Source of the DNA: Deltaproteobacteria bacterium
GTDB lineage: Bacteria > Desulfobacterota > Binatia > UBA1149 > SPBQ01
Length of the DNA: 64,000 nucleotides
Direction of reading: 5' to 3'
Assembly (NCBI GenBank): GCA_029262375.1
Contig: JAJCZM010000054.1
Coordinates: 62,001 to 126,000, forward strand
A program made the position numbers and the translations under genes. A model generated the notes under the pieces. It worked only from the letters and a program-made list of their open reading frames with translations, had not been told where the DNA came from and did no database searches. Positions 63,331-64,000 of this stretch are shown here, piece after piece; position 1 is the first letter of the stretch, and each line of letters begins with the position of its first letter.

Positions 63331-64000
63331 TTACTCGGAGCCGTCTTTTCCCCTGCGAGCACAGTACAACCGGTAGTCGGCCTCTTCGCAGCTGCCGTCC
63401 TTCAGATCGAAGTGCCAGTGATGACCGGGGCAGACGATCTTGCCGTCGACCACTTCGGCCTCGCTCAGATCCGAACCGGCGTGCGGACAGAATCGCTGAA
63501 TTTCGAAACTGCAGCCGTCTATCTCGCGTGTGAAGGTGTCGTCGGGGCGCGCGCCGGACGTGAGTTCCGCCTGCGCGATCGCCTGCAAGGCGCCATGGTC
63601 GGCCATTTTCAGGAACGTGAACAGATATTGGTTGTAGCGATCCGGGTCGCGATGCGCTTTGAAGCGCAGCGACAGCAGGAGGTCTTCCCACGACATCTCG
63701 TCGCGCAGCACCTGGGCTAGGTGCGGAGCTTGGAATTCGAAATGGTAGCCGCAATCTTCACCGGCCCAGGGGTAGACCACGCGCTCCATCGGTTCGTCGC
63801 GGAAATCAATTACCCAGTCGCCGCCGTTCTCGCCGACCACACGGAACAGGACGCGGATGTTGATGCGTGCTTGGAAGAACGGATTGCGCGTAATCAGCCC
63901 GTTCATGTGGCGACTGAGCTTGTCGAACAACTCGGGCTCTGCTGCCGGGATGGCTTCGAGCACCTGCGCAATCGTCCGCAGTTTATCTTCTTTGTTACTT
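63331..64000 (-). CDS. Rieske [2Fe-2S] domain protein, 5' end beyond right edge
   Basis: The frame is open through the right edge, so the true start lies outside; 222 residues are visible. The C-terminal part has a complete Rieske cluster site: CPHAG (C-x-H) and, 17 residues on, CPGHHWHF (C-x2-H). The part before it (NPFFQARINIRVLFRVVGENGGDWVIDF...) resembles the region found between a metallo-beta-lactamase domain and a Rieske domain in some actinobacterial and proteobacterial proteins, but the N-terminal domain is not visible. Likely an electron-transfer or hydrolase-associated ferredoxin module. Confidence 0.78.
   Translation of the reverse strand, partial: SNKEDKLRTIAQVLEAIPAAEPELFDKLSRHMNGLITRNPFFQARINIRVLFRVVGENGGDWVIDFRDEPMERVVYPWAGEDCGYHFEFQAPHLAQVLRDEMSWEDLLLSLRFKAHRDPDRYNQYLFTFLKMADHGALQAIAQAELTSGARPDDTFTREIDGCSFEIQRFCPHAGSDLSEAEVVDGKIVCPGHHWHFDLKDGSCEEADYRLYCARRGKDGSE

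Overview
The window is a high-GC stretch of a Gram-negative chromosome. Outer-membrane features (a beta-barrel porin, a Wza-type export lipoprotein), a Wzx/Wzy exopolysaccharide pathway and a sigma-54 regulatory layer all point that way. The giant secreted proteins built from Dictyostelium-type Cys-rich repeats, malectin, Kelch, thrombospondin-3 (TSP3) and dockerin-like modules suggest an uncultured member of the former Deltaproteobacteria (Myxococcota, Desulfobacterota or Binatota-like). No rRNA or other phylogenetic marker is present, so this placement is inference.

Left third (1-30101): six very large secreted proteins, all on the minus strand, plus one porin. They share interchangeable modules: Ca-binding DPDNDGL-type caps, about nine malectin-like domains in total, Kelch propellers in three, glucose/sorbosone-dehydrogenase propellers with PKD domains in two, and long arrays of a Cys-rich repeat whose length is 53 residues (159 bp) with almost no indels. 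Two proteins carry cohesin-like beta domains. Four end in the same roughly 65-residue dockerin-like module. The set looks like the parts of a disulfide-rich, carbohydrate-binding extracellular matrix.

Middle (30483-54737): a complete Wzx/Wzy-dependent exopolysaccharide locus in three minus-strand transcription blocks. Block one (54737 to 48327) is export lipoprotein, chain-length regulator, ExeA-like ATPase, degenerate CpsD-like protein and initiating sugar transferase. Block two (48165 to 42672) is alkaline-phosphatase-superfamily membrane protein, glycosyltransferase, Wzy polymerase and glycosyltransferase. Block three (39737 to 30483) is polysaccharide deacetylase, CapK-like ligase, two glycosyltransferases, Wzx flippase, another glycosyltransferase and a membrane glycosyltransferase. 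A secreted beta-helix protein is encoded divergently at 40469-42613. The gene content resembles exosortase (XrtA) EPS loci, but no exosortase or PEP-CTERM protein was seen.

Right end (55708-64000): an NtrC-family response regulator with unusual substitutions, a secreted fibronectin-III/TSP3 protein, an SRAP-domain DNA-crosslink protein, an OpuC-type ABC transporter whose binding protein and permease are fused, the histidine methyltransferase EgtD, and a Rieske protein cut by the window edge.

Linking theme: -24/-12 (sigma-54) promoter matches with exact spacing lie upstream of the exopolysaccharide export operon (55303-55318) and of two giant Cys-rich protein genes (25577-25592 and 30269-30284). 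A weaker match precedes the beta-helix gene and another precedes a third Cys-rich gene. This suggests that polysaccharide and giant proteins are produced together as one matrix programme.
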